Numbered from the stretch's first letter, positions 43,190 through 52,004 are shown. The stretch: 64,000 nucleotides of DNA from Pedobacter sp. PAMC26386 (GCA_014302835.1 CP060294.1:4675067-4739066), one strand, 5' to 3'. The notes: generated from the letters alone by a model not told the origin. A program made the numbers and translations.

Positions 43190-44122
43190 TTAGATCCCTA
43201 CAATATCTTTTTTCTTTTTCTGTTTCATAGCCTTAGGTATGATTGCCAGAATTTCTTCTTTTAAAGCATTCAACATCCTCTTCTTGATATAATTTTTATG
43301 GGTAACCAAGCTGATTTCACGAACAGGTTCAGGAGATTTAAATGTGCGGACTTTGCTCAATTGCTTGGCTGTAAGTTCTGTTAATGCAAGCTCAGGCAAT
43401 AAAGTAGCGCCGTTATTCATGTCTACCATACGGATTAATGTTTCTACACTTCCTGTATTATAGGTCAAGCCCTGTAAGCGGTTATCCTTAGTAGATCTGC
43501 AAATATTTAATACCTGTGAACGCATGCAATGACCTTCATTGAGCAGCCAGATGTTTTCGTCTTCCAGGTCATTTGCATCAATGTTTTTCTTTTTAAACAG
43601 CTTGCTGTTTTTGCTGATATAGGTTACGAAATTTTCGTAATACATGGGGATTTCTGTGATTGAATTATCTCCAAGTGGGGTAGCCAGTATGCCGCAGTCC
43701 AGTACACCGGTTTTAAGGTGATGAATAATATCTTCAGTAGTATATTCCCAGATCAATAACTTCAAGTCTGGATATTTCTCCATCATAGATGCGATTACCT
43801 GTGGCAACAGGTAAGGGGCAACAGTAGGGATGATTCCTACTTTAAGTTCACCAACAATATCCTGTTGCTGACTGCTGATGATTTCTTTGATTTTCTGACT
43901 CTCCTGTAAAACCAGGCGGGCTTGTTCTATGATTTGGGAGCCTATTTCGGTAGGAATTACAGGCTGCTTGCTTCTGTCAAATATTTTTACATTTAACATT
44001 TCTTCCAGCTTTTGTACCTGCATACTCAGTGTTGGCTGGGTTACAAAGCATTTTTCGGCTGCGCCAACAAAGCTTCTGTAAGTATCTACGGCTACAATAT
44101 ATTCGAGTTGGACTAAGGTCAT
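43190..44122 (-). CDS. oxyR: OxyR-type LysR-family peroxide-responsive regulator
   Basis: About 310 residues: N-terminal winged HTH (MTLVQLEYIVAVDTYRSFVGAAEKCFVTQPTLSMQVQKLEEML) and C-terminal sensor domain. The peroxide-sensing pair is visible in LLNEGHCMRSQVLNICRS, two cysteines nine residues apart, as in E. coli Cys199 and Cys208. This supports hydrogen-peroxide sensing by disulfide formation. The ATG at 44122 is chosen because an upstream TTG coincides with the -7 element. It faces the SOD gene. Confidence 0.9.
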   Translation of the reverse strand: MTLVQLEYIVAVDTYRSFVGAAEKCFVTQPTLSMQVQKLEEMLNVKIFDRSKQPVIPTEIGSQIIEQARLVLQESQKIKEIISSQQQDIVGELKVGIIPTVAPYLLPQVIASMMEKYPDLKLLIWEYTTEDIIHHLKTGVLDCGILATPLGDNSITEIPMYYENFVTYISKNSKLFKKKNIDANDLEDENIWLLNEGHCMRSQVLNICRSTKDNRLQGLTYNTGSVETLIRMVDMNNGATLLPELALTELTAKQLSKVRTFKSPEPVREISLVTHKNYIKKRMLNALKEEILAIIPKAMKQKKKKDIVGI

Positions 44123-44170
44123 ATAGCTAAAATTTATTTTCTTTAACAAAGATATAAGTTTTAGCTATAT
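44121..44170. promoter_or_regulatory. Inverted repeat around the oxyR promoter
   Basis: A perfect 12-bp inverted repeat (44121-44132 with 44159-44170, core TAGCTA) flanks a TATCTTTG -7 element on the minus strand (44147-44154); a TTG lies 22 bases further upstream. LysR regulators often autoregulate at such sites, so this is a candidate OxyR site. Confidence 0.55.
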
Positions 44171-44211
44171 GAATATCAACTAATTCAATTAAAAATATTC
44201 GGCTTAGTTCA

Positions 44212-45141
44212 TTAAATGTGTTTGGCTAAAAAATCCTGATAAGCAAGGTAAATTCCAGCCTCCAGTTCAACCTGATGTTTCCATCCCAGGCTATGTAATT
44301 TAGATACATCCATTAGTTTACGTGGAGTACCATCTGGTTTAGTGCTGTCAAAAGTAAGGCTTCCTTCAAAACCTGTTACTTTTTTGATGAGTAAAGCCAG
44401 ATCTTTTATTGTTAGATCTACACCTGTTCCAATATTGATGAGGTGAGGTTCATTATAGTTTTGCATCAAGAAATAACAGGCATCAGCAAGGTCATCCGCA
44501 AATAAGAATTCACGCATAGGCGATCCTGATCCCCAGATGGTTACTTCAGGTGTTCCGCTAACTTTTGCCTCATGAAACTTTCGGATTAAGGCAGGTAGTA
44601 CATGAGAGTTCTGAGGATGATAATTATCATTATAGCCATATAAATTGGTTGGCATCACAGAGATGAAATTACAATTATACTGTGCACGGTAAGCATCACA
44701 TAATTTGATCCCAGCAATTTTAGCGATTGCATAAGGCTCATTGGTTTCTTCCAGTAAACCCGTTAAAAGGTATTCTTCTTTAAGCGGCTGAGGAGCTAGT
44801 TTTGGGTAAATACAGCTTGAACCCAGGAACATTAGTTTTTTCACCCCTTTTTCATAGGCTTGATGAATTACATTATTCTGGATAGCCAGGTTTTCATATA
44901 AAAAATCTGCCCTGTAAGTATTGTTGGCAATGATACCACCAACTTTTGCAGCAGCAAGAAATACATAGTCTGGTTTTTCAAGCGCAAAAAAATCAGCTAC
45001 TGCCTGCTGGCTGCGAAGATCTAATTCTGAAGAAGACCGGGCAATCAGATTCGTAAATCCTTCATGAGTCAGTTTACGGTGAATAGCAGACCCAACCATT
45101 CCACGATGGCCTGCGATATAAATTTTTGCGCTCTTTTCCAA
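44212..45141 (-). CDS. fcl: GDP-L-fucose synthase
   Basis: 309-residue short-chain dehydrogenase-type epimerase/reductase that converts GDP-4-keto-6-deoxymannose to GDP-L-fucose with NADPH. Visible: GHRGMVGSAIHRKL dinucleotide motif, FLGSSCIYPKLAPQPLKEEYLLTG, catalytic YAIAKIAG (Tyr-x3-Lys) and PTNLYGYNDNYHPQNSHVLPALIRKF. The start is a TTG; no suitable ATG precedes GHRGMVGS. No gmd partner is adjacent, so the precursor enzyme must be encoded elsewhere. It is divergent from trmB through mirror-image promoters. Confidence 0.93.
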   Translation of the reverse strand: MEKSAKIYIAGHRGMVGSAIHRKLTHEGFTNLIARSSSELDLRSQQAVADFFALEKPDYVFLAAAKVGGIIANNTYRADFLYENLAIQNNVIHQAYEKGVKKLMFLGSSCIYPKLAPQPLKEEYLLTGLLEETNEPYAIAKIAGIKLCDAYRAQYNCNFISVMPTNLYGYNDNYHPQNSHVLPALIRKFHEAKVSGTPEVTIWGSGSPMREFLFADDLADACYFLMQNYNEPHLINIGTGVDLTIKDLALLIKKVTGFEGSLTFDSTKPDGTPRKLMDVSKLHSLGWKHQVELEAGIYLAYQDFLAKHI

Positions 45142-45158
45142 TTTGTCTTGATGTAGTA

Positions 45159-45225
45159 TTTATGCAAAAATACGAATTAGAAACGAGCATAACTATGAGA
45201 AGATTAAATTGTATTTTTGCATAAA
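45159..45225. promoter_or_regulatory. Mirror-image divergent promoters of fcl and trmB
   Basis: A perfect 15-bp inverted repeat (45159-45173 with 45211-45225) contains on each strand a TATTTTTG -7 element followed by GCATAAA, one facing fcl and one facing trmB. The two genes may share promoter strength through identical core sequences. Confidence 0.6.
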
Positions 45226-45236
45226 AAATAATAATA

Positions 45237-45887
45237 GTGGGTAAAGATAAGTTAAGAAAATTTGCTGAAATTGATACCTTTCCTAATGTGTATCAGATGG
45301 AGGAAGGAATGGCACTTCAGGGCACATGGGCAGAAGAGCATTTTAAAAATAACAATCCGGTAGTACTGGAGCTGGCTTGCGGTAAAGGAGAATATTCAGT
45401 TAATATGGCTAAATTTTTCCCTGAAATGAACTTTATAGGCATAGATTTAAAAGGTAATCGTATCTGGAGAGGGGCAAGAACCGGAGTAGATGAAAATATC
45501 GATAATCTGGCATTTTTAAGAATACAAATTGAGGATATCGCTGCTTATTTTGGTGAGAACGAAGTGGATGAGATCTGGATTACATTCCCTGATCCGCAAC
45601 CTCAGGATAGCAGAGAAAAGAAAAGACTAACTTTTCCTGGTTTTCTGAATAAGTACAAAGGATTTTTAAAACCCGGAGGTAAAATCAATTTGAAAACGGA
45701 TAACGATGGTCTCTATGCTTATACCGTTGAAAAGGTTGAAGAACTGAATTTGCCATGTTATAAAAAAACAGATCATTTGTATACTTCTGAATTTTATGAT
45801 GATGTATTAAAGATCAAAACACATTATGAAAGAATCTATTTGAAACAAGATAAAAACATAAATTATATACAATTCTCATTGGACTAA
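45237..45887 (+). CDS. trmB: tRNA (guanine-N7-)-methyltransferase
   Basis: 216 residues; SAM-dependent enzyme making m7G46 in tRNA. Motifs: VLELACGKGEYSVNMAKFFPEMNFIGIDLKGNRIWRGA, IWITFPDPQPQDSREKKRLTFPGFL and NLKTDNDGLYAYT. The start is a GTG; the -7 element is 17 bases upstream. It begins an operon in which the next gene starts at the last base of its stop codon. Confidence 0.93.
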   Translation: MGKDKLRKFAEIDTFPNVYQMEEGMALQGTWAEEHFKNNNPVVLELACGKGEYSVNMAKFFPEMNFIGIDLKGNRIWRGARTGVDENIDNLAFLRIQIEDIAAYFGENEVDEIWITFPDPQPQDSREKKRLTFPGFLNKYKGFLKPGGKINLKTDNDGLYAYTVEKVEELNLPCYKKTDHLYTSEFYDDVLKIKTHYERIYLKQDKNINYIQFSLD

Positions 45888-46213
45888 TGGAACAATCATT
45901 TTATGAGCAGGTTTATGAAATAGTGAGGCTAATCCCAAAAGGAAGAGTAACTTCTTACGGGGCAATTGCCAAAAGCCTTGGTGCGGGGAAATCTTCCAGG
46001 TTAGTAGGATATGCTATGAACAATGCACATGATGCTTCTCCGCCTATACCAGCTCACCGCGTCGTTAACCATAAAGGTTTGCTGACTGGCAAATTCCATT
46101 TTGCCACACCAGAACTGATGCAGGAGTTATTGGAAAATGAAGGACTGATCATCGATCAGGATAAGATAAAAGACTTTAAAATCCATTTTTGGGATCCGGC
46201 AGTAGAACTGTAA
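45887..46213 (+). CDS. Alkyltransferase-like (ATL) DNA-binding protein
   Basis: 108 residues matching the C-terminal domain of O6-methylguanine-DNA methyltransferase: the helix-turn-helix and arginine finger (VTSYGAIAKSLGAGKSSRLVGYAMNNA) are present. The catalytic PCHR motif reads PAHRVVN, with Ala56 in place of the nucleophilic Cys. It therefore cannot transfer alkyl groups to itself, and fits the ATL group, which binds alkylated guanine and recruits nucleotide excision repair. It overlaps trmB by one base and is two genes from tag. Confidence 0.92.
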   Translation: MEQSFYEQVYEIVRLIPKGRVTSYGAIAKSLGAGKSSRLVGYAMNNAHDASPPIPAHRVVNHKGLLTGKFHFATPELMQELLENEGLIIDQDKIKDFKIHFWDPAVEL

Positions 46214-46248
46214 ATAACAGAATTGGAATTAGCTATTTAATATATGAT

Positions 46249-46590
46249 ATGGGTAAATTAGTAGAAGAATTTAATGACTATCGTTCAAAAATGAATGATA
46301 GAATAATGGAAACTGCCAATACAAACATCAAACGTTTCTTTGCTTTGGATACGACCACTTATGCAGCAGGTGCGCTGGATGTGAAAAGCAAAGAAATGAT
46401 GGGGCTGGTAGCTTCAATGGTTTTACGTTGTGATGATTGTATCAAGTATCATTTAGAAAAATGCTTTGATGCAGGTGTGAATGACGCTGAAATTAATGAG
46501 GTATTCATGATTGCGAACCTGGTAGGAGGCTCTATAGTTATTCCGCACTACCGTCGCGCAGTGGAGTACTGGGATGAATTAAGCATGTAA
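46249..46590 (+). CDS. Carboxymuconolactone decarboxylase / AhpD-like protein
   Basis: About 113 residues from the preferred ATG at 46249. The AhpD-like motif is LRCDDCIKYHLEKCFDAG, with CxxC and a downstream His. Such proteins act as alkylhydroperoxidase partners or decarboxylases. An in-frame start at 46189 would overlap the preceding gene and add an atypical N-terminus. It lies between the ATL gene and tag and may protect against alkyl or oxidative stress. Confidence 0.85.
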   Translation: MGKLVEEFNDYRSKMNDRIMETANTNIKRFFALDTTTYAAGALDVKSKEMMGLVASMVLRCDDCIKYHLEKCFDAGVNDAEINEVFMIANLVGGSIVIPHYRRAVEYWDELSM

Positions 46591-46597
46591 TTTACAG

Positions 46598-47161
46598 ATG
46601 AGCGCAGAATTGAAAAGGTGCGGCTGGTGCGGAACCGACCCCCTATATACGAAATACCATGATGAAGAATGGGGGAAACCTGTTCGTGATGACAGGATTC
46701 TATTCGAATTTTTGATCCTTGAGGGTGCACAGGCAGGTTTAAGCTGGATTACCATCCTACGTAGACGGGAAGGATATCGTGAGGCATTTGCTGATTTTGA
46801 TGTCAGCAAGGTCGCCGCTTTTACGGAGGCCGACGTGGAGCGTTTAATGAATGACACTGGGATTATCAGAAACAAACTTAAAGTCAACTCTGCGATTAAA
46901 AATGCACAGCTTTTTATAGCAGTGCAAAAGGAATTCGGTTCCTTTGCCAATTATATCTGGGGTTTCCTGCCAGATCAAAAACCTATTGTCAATCATTTCA
47001 AGTCTTTGAGTGAAGTGCCTGCACGAACTGAAATCTCTGACGCCATCAGTAATGACATGAAGAAAAGAGGCTTTAAATTTTTTGGAACGACAATTTGCTA
47101 TGCACATATGCAGGCTACAGGAATAGTTAATGATCACATAGAGGGCTGCATTGCTCGTTAA
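46598..47161 (+). CDS. tag: DNA-3-methyladenine glycosylase I
   Basis: 187-residue base-excision repair enzyme removing 3-methyladenine. Signatures: RCGWCGTDPLYTKYHDEEWGKP, FLILEGAQAGLSWITILRRREGYREAF, FGTTICYAHMQATGIVNDHIEGC. The zinc ligands typical of Tag (N-terminal Cys and His, C-terminal His and Cys) are present. It shares the operon with the ATL gene, which gives a plausible alkylation-repair unit. It is separated by 7 bp from the preceding gene. Confidence 0.94.
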   Translation: MSAELKRCGWCGTDPLYTKYHDEEWGKPVRDDRILFEFLILEGAQAGLSWITILRRREGYREAFADFDVSKVAAFTEADVERLMNDTGIIRNKLKVNSAIKNAQLFIAVQKEFGSFANYIWGFLPDQKPIVNHFKSLSEVPARTEISDAISNDMKKRGFKFFGTTICYAHMQATGIVNDHIEGCIAR

Positions 47162-47162
47162 A

Positions 47163-47861
47163 ATGCTGGACCTGGTTAATGATTTAACAGCTTACCTGAA
47201 AAACCCCTATCTGACTAGTATCCCTAAAAAGGTGGACAGGCCATTTGTCTTATTACTGAAATTGGCTTTTATTTGCCTGGTGGCAGGGATTGCAGCTGGC
47301 TTTTTTCTGGGATTATTAATCCACCTAAAGCTGATTCCAGATCCGGGGCCTTCCAAGCTGGATAAAAAGACGATGTCCGGAATTATGCTTTTTACAATGG
47401 CTGTAATCTGGGCACCCGTTTCAGAAGAGCTTCTTTTCAGAGCACAACTGAGACGCTTTACAGGCAGTCTTCTATTTATAGCCTTTGTTAGTGGCGTCTT
47501 GTTAAGTGTCCTGATTAAAACAGACTGGGGGTATCTGATCAGCCCTTTTGTATTTATCATTTTATATCTCATTTACCGGTTTAATCTTAGCCAGAGTGTT
47601 ACTTTGAAATTTCTGTTCTGGGAACGTATATTTCCATGGCATTTTCACCTTACCGCCATTTGCTTTGCATTGGTACATCTCAGTAATTATGAAAAGGGGG
47701 TTAGTTTATTGCCGCTGGGTCTGCTGTATACTTTACCTCAACTGGCTGTGGCCCTTGTACTAGGCTATACACGGATGAATTATGGTCTTAAATATTCATT
47801 TGCACTACATGCGATGTATAATTTCTTCCCTGTACTTTTGTTCCTTTACCACTATCAATAG
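47163..47861 (+). CDS. CPBP-family intramembrane metalloprotease-like protein
   Basis: About 232 residues with roughly six to seven hydrophobic segments. Family motifs: PVSEELLFRAQLRR (EExxxR), ICFALVHLSNY (His in the second motif) and SFALHAMYNF (the third motif His and Asn-like position). CPBP members include Rce1-like proteases and proteins of unknown substrate. The start at 47163 lies one base after the tag stop codon. It ends the operon beginning with trmB. Confidence 0.85.
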   Translation: MLDLVNDLTAYLKNPYLTSIPKKVDRPFVLLLKLAFICLVAGIAAGFFLGLLIHLKLIPDPGPSKLDKKTMSGIMLFTMAVIWAPVSEELLFRAQLRRFTGSLLFIAFVSGVLLSVLIKTDWGYLISPFVFIILYLIYRFNLSQSVTLKFLFWERIFPWHFHLTAICFALVHLSNYEKGVSLLPLGLLYTLPQLAVALVLGYTRMNYGLKYSFALHAMYNFFPVLLFLYHYQ

Positions 47862-47895
47862 CCTGTTCAAAATTTATCTTCTAAATTTAAACAGG
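47862..47895 (+). terminator. Possible terminator after the CPBP protease gene
   Basis: CCTGTT (47862-47867) pairs with AACAGG (47890-47895), enclosing an inner 7-bp stem (47870-47876 with 47882-47888). The T tract after it is poor. Confidence 0.45.
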
Positions 47896-48005
47896 TTCTA
47901 AAAATCGCTGCTAATTAGGTTAGCTCAGCTTCAGATGTTAACTTTGGACTGATAACCTGCGGGCAACCAGCAAGGTCAATTATTGATAAAATAAATATCT
48001 CCACA

Positions 48006-50819
48006 ATGAAAAAACTTTTCCTGCTTGACGGTATGGCGTTGATCTACAGAGCGCATTTTGCATTAAGTAAAAGCCCTAGATTTACCTCTACCGGTATCAA
48101 TACCTCCGCAGTAATGGGCTTCGCTAATACTTTAATGGAAGTCCTTAAAAAGGAAAAACCAAGTCATATCGCAGTAGTTTTTGATACATCGGCACCAACC
48201 GAAAGACACACTGATTATGTCGCTTATAAAGCACACCGGGAAAGTATGCCAGAAGATTTATCTGCTGCTTTGCCCTATATATTTAAACTGATAGAAGGCT
48301 TTAATATCCCTGTAATTACCAAAGACGGTTTTGAAGCAGATGATATCATTGGTACATTGGCCAAAGAAGCTGAAAAAGAGGGTTTCACTGTTTTCTGTAT
48401 GACCCCGGACAAAGATTTTGCTCAGCTGGTTTCGGAGAATATCTTTATTTATAAACCAGCAAGAATGGGAAATGAGATGGAAATCATCGGTGTTCCGGAA
48501 GTTCTTGCAAAATGGGAGATAGAAAACGTATTGCAGGTTATTGATATCCTTGGTTTGTGGGGAGATGCAGTTGATAATATTCCTGGCATACCAGGGATAG
48601 GGGAGAAAACTGCTAAATTGCTGATTAAGCAATATGGTTCCATGGAGAATATTATTGCGAATGCAGAACAGCTGAAAGGCAAACAGCGTGAAAATGTCAT
48701 TGCTTTTGCTGACCAGGGAATGATCTCTAAAAAATTAGCGACTATCATTTTAAATGTTCCTGTTGAGTTTGATGAGCAATCATTGCTTTTAGAGGAACCA
48801 AGCAGAGAGCTGCTAGAACCTCTTTTTGCAGAACTGGAATTCCGTACCCTAGGTAAAAGAGTATTTGGTGATGGATTCAGTCTTGGAGATGCTAAAGCAA
48901 ATGTGTCACAGCAAACTGATTTATTTGGAAATGCAGTAGATCAGCCGTTAAGTAAGCCTAAGCCGTTTGAACAGCTGCCTAATTTATTTGAGCAGCCGCC
49001 AATGGGGAAAACAATTGCAGATACTAAACCTGATTATCAGCTGGTTGATACGGCAGAAAAAAGGAGGGTATTAATTGATTTACTGCTTCAGCAAGATAAT
49101 ATATCATTTGATACAGAAACTACAGGAATCGATGCAAACCGGGCAGAATTGGTAGGTTTTTCTTTTTGTATTCAACCTGGACAGGCCTGGTATATCCCGA
49201 TTTCGGCTGATGCCGCAGAAGCGCAGCTGATTGTGGACGAATTCAGACCAATACTGGAAAATGAAAAAATAGGTAAAACGGGTCAGAACATTAAATACGA
49301 TATTTTAGTGCTTAAATGGTATGGCGTTGATATTAAAGGAAAGTTGTTTGATACGATGCTTGCACATTACCTGATTGATCCTGATACACGCCACAATATG
49401 GATGTGCTTTCTGAGAACTATTTAGGTTATACACCAATTTCTATTACGACTCTAATAGGTCCGAAAGGGAAAAATCAAGGTACAATGAGGGACGTACCGG
49501 TAGAAACTGTGGTAGATTATGCTGCGGAAGATGCGGATGTGACTTTACAGCTGGCTAAGGTTTTCAAACCAATTCTGAAAGACCTGAATGCCGAAGAATT
49601 GATAACCAATATTGAAAATCCCCTGGTTTATGTACTTGCGGATATGGAAAAAGAGGGTGTCAGAATAGATATGGATACGCTGATCAGTTATTCTAAAGAG
49701 CTGGAAGTTGATATTAGAAGATTTGAGCAAAATGTATATGAAAAAGCAGGTGTAGTATTCAACCTGGCTTCTCCGAAACAACTTGGGGAGGTTCTTTTTG
49801 ATAAACTACAGCTTGATCCTAAAGCGAAAAAGACAAAAACGGGGCAATATCAGACGGGCGAAGATGTTTTGTCGGCCCTGGCACATAAAAGTGATATTGT
49901 AAAAGATATTCTTGACTTCCGTCAGCTGCAAAAACTAAAGTCTACCTATGTAGATGCGCTTCCTTTATTGGTTAATCCAAAAACGGGGCGTGTACATACG
50001 AGTTATAACCAGGCGGTAGCGGCTACGGGAAGATTAAGCTCTAATAATCCTAATCTTCAGAACATTCCTATTCGCTCAGAACGTGGTAGGGAAGTCCGTA
50101 AAGCATTTATTCCTAGAGATGCGGACCATGTGCTGCTTTCGGCAGATTATTCGCAGATAGAGCTTCGTATCATCGCAGATATCAGTAAGGAAGAAAATAT
50201 GCTGGAGGCTTTTAATAAAGGAATTGATATTCATACGGCAACTGCGGCCAAAGTTTATGGGATTACGATCGAAGAGGTCGATTCTACACAGCGCCGGAAT
50301 GCAAAAGCGGTGAACTTTGGTATTATTTATGGGCAATCGGCTTTTGGTTTATCTCAGAATCTGGGGATTCCAAGAAAAGAGGCTGCGGAAATGATTGAAC
50401 AGTATTTTGCGCAGTATCCTGGTATCAAAAGGTACATGACGGATACGATGAATTTTGCACGCGAAAATGGCTTTGTAGAGACGATGATGGGTAGAAGAAG
50501 GTATTTAAGAGATATTAATTCTGCGAATCAAACAGTTCGTGGTTTTGCGGAACGAAATGCAATTAATGCTCCTATACAGGGGTCTGCTGCTGATATGATC
50601 AAAATAGCGATGATCAATATTCACCAAGATATTAAAGACCAGAACTTACAGTCGAAAATGACAATGCAGGTGCATGATGAATTGGTTTTCGACGTTCTTA
50701 AATCGGAGGTTGATGCAATGAAGAAAATTATTAGTCATAGGATGAAGACTGCAATCAAGACTACTGTGCCAATCGAAATCGAAATTGGCGAAGGTAGTAC
50801 CTGGTTGGAGGCACATTAA
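48006..50819 (+). CDS. polA: DNA polymerase I
   Basis: 937 residues with all three domains. The 5'-3' exonuclease is at about 1-290 (FLLDGMALIYRAHFA, AVVFDTSAPTERHTDYVAYKAHR, GDAVDNIPGIPGIGEKTA). The 3'-5' exonuclease is at about 345-530, with an intact acidic motif SFDTETTG and YAAEDADVTLQL, so proofreading is likely. The polymerase domain has LLSADYSQIELRI, RRNAKAVNFGIIYGQS and MQVHDELVFDV. It removes RNA primers and fills gaps in repair. The gene is monocistronic and ends at a long hairpin. Confidence 0.97.
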   Translation: MKKLFLLDGMALIYRAHFALSKSPRFTSTGINTSAVMGFANTLMEVLKKEKPSHIAVVFDTSAPTERHTDYVAYKAHRESMPEDLSAALPYIFKLIEGFNIPVITKDGFEADDIIGTLAKEAEKEGFTVFCMTPDKDFAQLVSENIFIYKPARMGNEMEIIGVPEVLAKWEIENVLQVIDILGLWGDAVDNIPGIPGIGEKTAKLLIKQYGSMENIIANAEQLKGKQRENVIAFADQGMISKKLATIILNVPVEFDEQSLLLEEPSRELLEPLFAELEFRTLGKRVFGDGFSLGDAKANVSQQTDLFGNAVDQPLSKPKPFEQLPNLFEQPPMGKTIADTKPDYQLVDTAEKRRVLIDLLLQQDNISFDTETTGIDANRAELVGFSFCIQPGQAWYIPISADAAEAQLIVDEFRPILENEKIGKTGQNIKYDILVLKWYGVDIKGKLFDTMLAHYLIDPDTRHNMDVLSENYLGYTPISITTLIGPKGKNQGTMRDVPVETVVDYAAEDADVTLQLAKVFKPILKDLNAEELITNIENPLVYVLADMEKEGVRIDMDTLISYSKELEVDIRRFEQNVYEKAGVVFNLASPKQLGEVLFDKLQLDPKAKKTKTGQYQTGEDVLSALAHKSDIVKDILDFRQLQKLKSTYVDALPLLVNPKTGRVHTSYNQAVAATGRLSSNNPNLQNIPIRSERGREVRKAFIPRDADHVLLSADYSQIELRIIADISKEENMLEAFNKGIDIHTATAAKVYGITIEEVDSTQRRNAKAVNFGIIYGQSAFGLSQNLGIPRKEAAEMIEQYFAQYPGIKRYMTDTMNFARENGFVETMMGRRRYLRDINSANQTVRGFAERNAINAPIQGSAADMIKIAMINIHQDIKDQNLQSKMTMQVHDELVFDVLKSEVDAMKKIISHRMKTAIKTTVPIEIEIGEGSTWLEAH

Positions 50820-50836
50820 AGGACGATCATCTTACG

Positions 50837-50921
50837 TTTTAAAAAACATGATCCCTCTTTTCAGCTCGGATTTCTCTGAAACGAGAAATATACCTGAAAA
50901 GAGGGATCATGTTTTTTAAAA
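50837..50921. repeat. Long hairpin element, perfect 28-bp arms
   Basis: Arms 50837-50864 and 50894-50921 are perfectly complementary over 28 bp. The 29-base centre holds a further 7-bp stem (50870-50876 with 50883-50889). It lies between convergent polA and the MBL-fold hydrolase gene and can terminate in both directions. The two-level structure resembles the element at 30091-30172. Confidence 0.9.
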
Positions 50922-50980
50922 TTTAAAGAAACGCTAAGGAGAAATCAAGGATATCCTCAGGGTTTATAATTGAATAGACT

Positions 50981-51658
50981 TTATAATTGAATAGTCTCTC
51001 CAATTGCTGGTAAAAGCAACACCTTTCCTTGTTTTTTAAATTTCTCAACGGCTTCCTTCGTATTAATTTCAATGGCCGGGAAAGTATTGTAATGAACACC
51101 AATTACGTGGCTGCAATTGATATACTTAGTTGCAATTATAGCATCGTCCACGTCCATTGTATAATTGCCGCCAATTGGTAAAATTGCATAATCAAGCTTG
51201 TACAAATCAGCAAGGATCTTCATATCTAGGTTGAGAGAAGTATCGCCCGCAAAATAAATTGTTTTTCCACCGGTTTCTAAGACGAAACCTGCAGGATTGC
51301 CTCCGTAACTTCCGTCAGGCATTGAACTTGAGTGCGTAGCCCAAACCATGCGCAATTTTCCAAAATCAAATTTGGCAGACCCGTAATTCATTTGATGGAT
51401 ATTTGTTAATCCTTGTTTTTCAGCCCATGCAGCAACTTCCGGCATTGCAATGATTAACGCTCCGGTTTGTTTACCTAATAGGACAAGGTCGGCAACATGA
51501 TCACCATGTCCATGACTTACAAGAATATAATCAGCTTCGATTTTAGTCGTATCTATGGACGAGGCCAGTGCATTATGGGTAATGAATGGATCAAAGAGAA
51601 ACTTCTTTCCATCAGCCTCCAGAAGAAAGCAGGATTGTCCGTAATAGGTGTATTTCAT
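50981..51658 (-). CDS. UPF0173-type metal-dependent hydrolase (MBL fold)
   Basis: 225-residue metallo-beta-lactamase-fold protein. Metal-binding motifs: ILVSHGHGDHVADLVLLGKQ (HxHxDH), WATHSSSMP (His), YFAGDTSLN (Asp) and VIGVHYNTFP (His). It belongs to the UPF0173 group, with no defined substrate. It is adjacent to ybaB on the same strand, 18 bp after that gene. Confidence 0.9.
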   Translation of the reverse strand: MKYTYYGQSCFLLEADGKKFLFDPFITHNALASSIDTTKIEADYILVSHGHGDHVADLVLLGKQTGALIIAMPEVAAWAEKQGLTNIHQMNYGSAKFDFGKLRMVWATHSSSMPDGSYGGNPAGFVLETGGKTIYFAGDTSLNLDMKILADLYKLDYAILPIGGNYTMDVDDAIIATKYINCSHVIGVHYNTFPAIEINTKEAVEKFKKQGKVLLLPAIGETIQL

Positions 51659-51676
51659 CTTTTTTATCTTTTAATA

Positions 51677-51982
51677 TTATTGACCGAACATTCCGCCTAA
51701 ACCACCAAGCATATCTTGTGTAGCAGCTTGCATTTCAGTAGCATTAACAGTTTCTGCTTGTTGCAAGACCTTGTTGATTGCTGTTTGAAGCAGTTCTTCT
51801 ATTTCTTCTTTATCAGCTTGTTTAAAGAATTCTTCATTGATTTCTATAGCTGTAATTGTTTTGTTTGCCGTTGAGGTTACTTTGATTGCACCGCTTTCAA
51901 CTTCTGCATGAACATAAACAGTATCTAAACGTTTTTTTATTTCTTCAGCCTTTTGCTGAGCAGCCATTAATTTCTCGAACAT
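51677..51982 (-). CDS. YbaB/EbfC family nucleoid-associated protein
   Basis: 101 residues, a small DNA-binding dimer. It has the characteristic two-helix plus sheet layout, LMAAQQKAEEIKKRLDTVYVHAEVESGAIKVTSTANKTITAIEINEEF. The C-terminus contains MLGGLGGMFG, common in the family. In other bacteria ybaB sits with dnaX and recR, absent here. It is the first gene of a pair with the MBL-fold hydrolase. Confidence 0.92.
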   Translation of the reverse strand: MFEKLMAAQQKAEEIKKRLDTVYVHAEVESGAIKVTSTANKTITAIEINEEFFKQADKEEIEELLQTAINKVLQQAETVNATEMQAATQDMLGGLGGMFGQ

Positions 51983-52004
51983 AATTTGTTTTTTTATTGA
52001 ATAA

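Noticed and set aside
48258..48748. Antisense open frames within polA
   Set aside because: They lie entirely inside a conserved gene and show no family motif.
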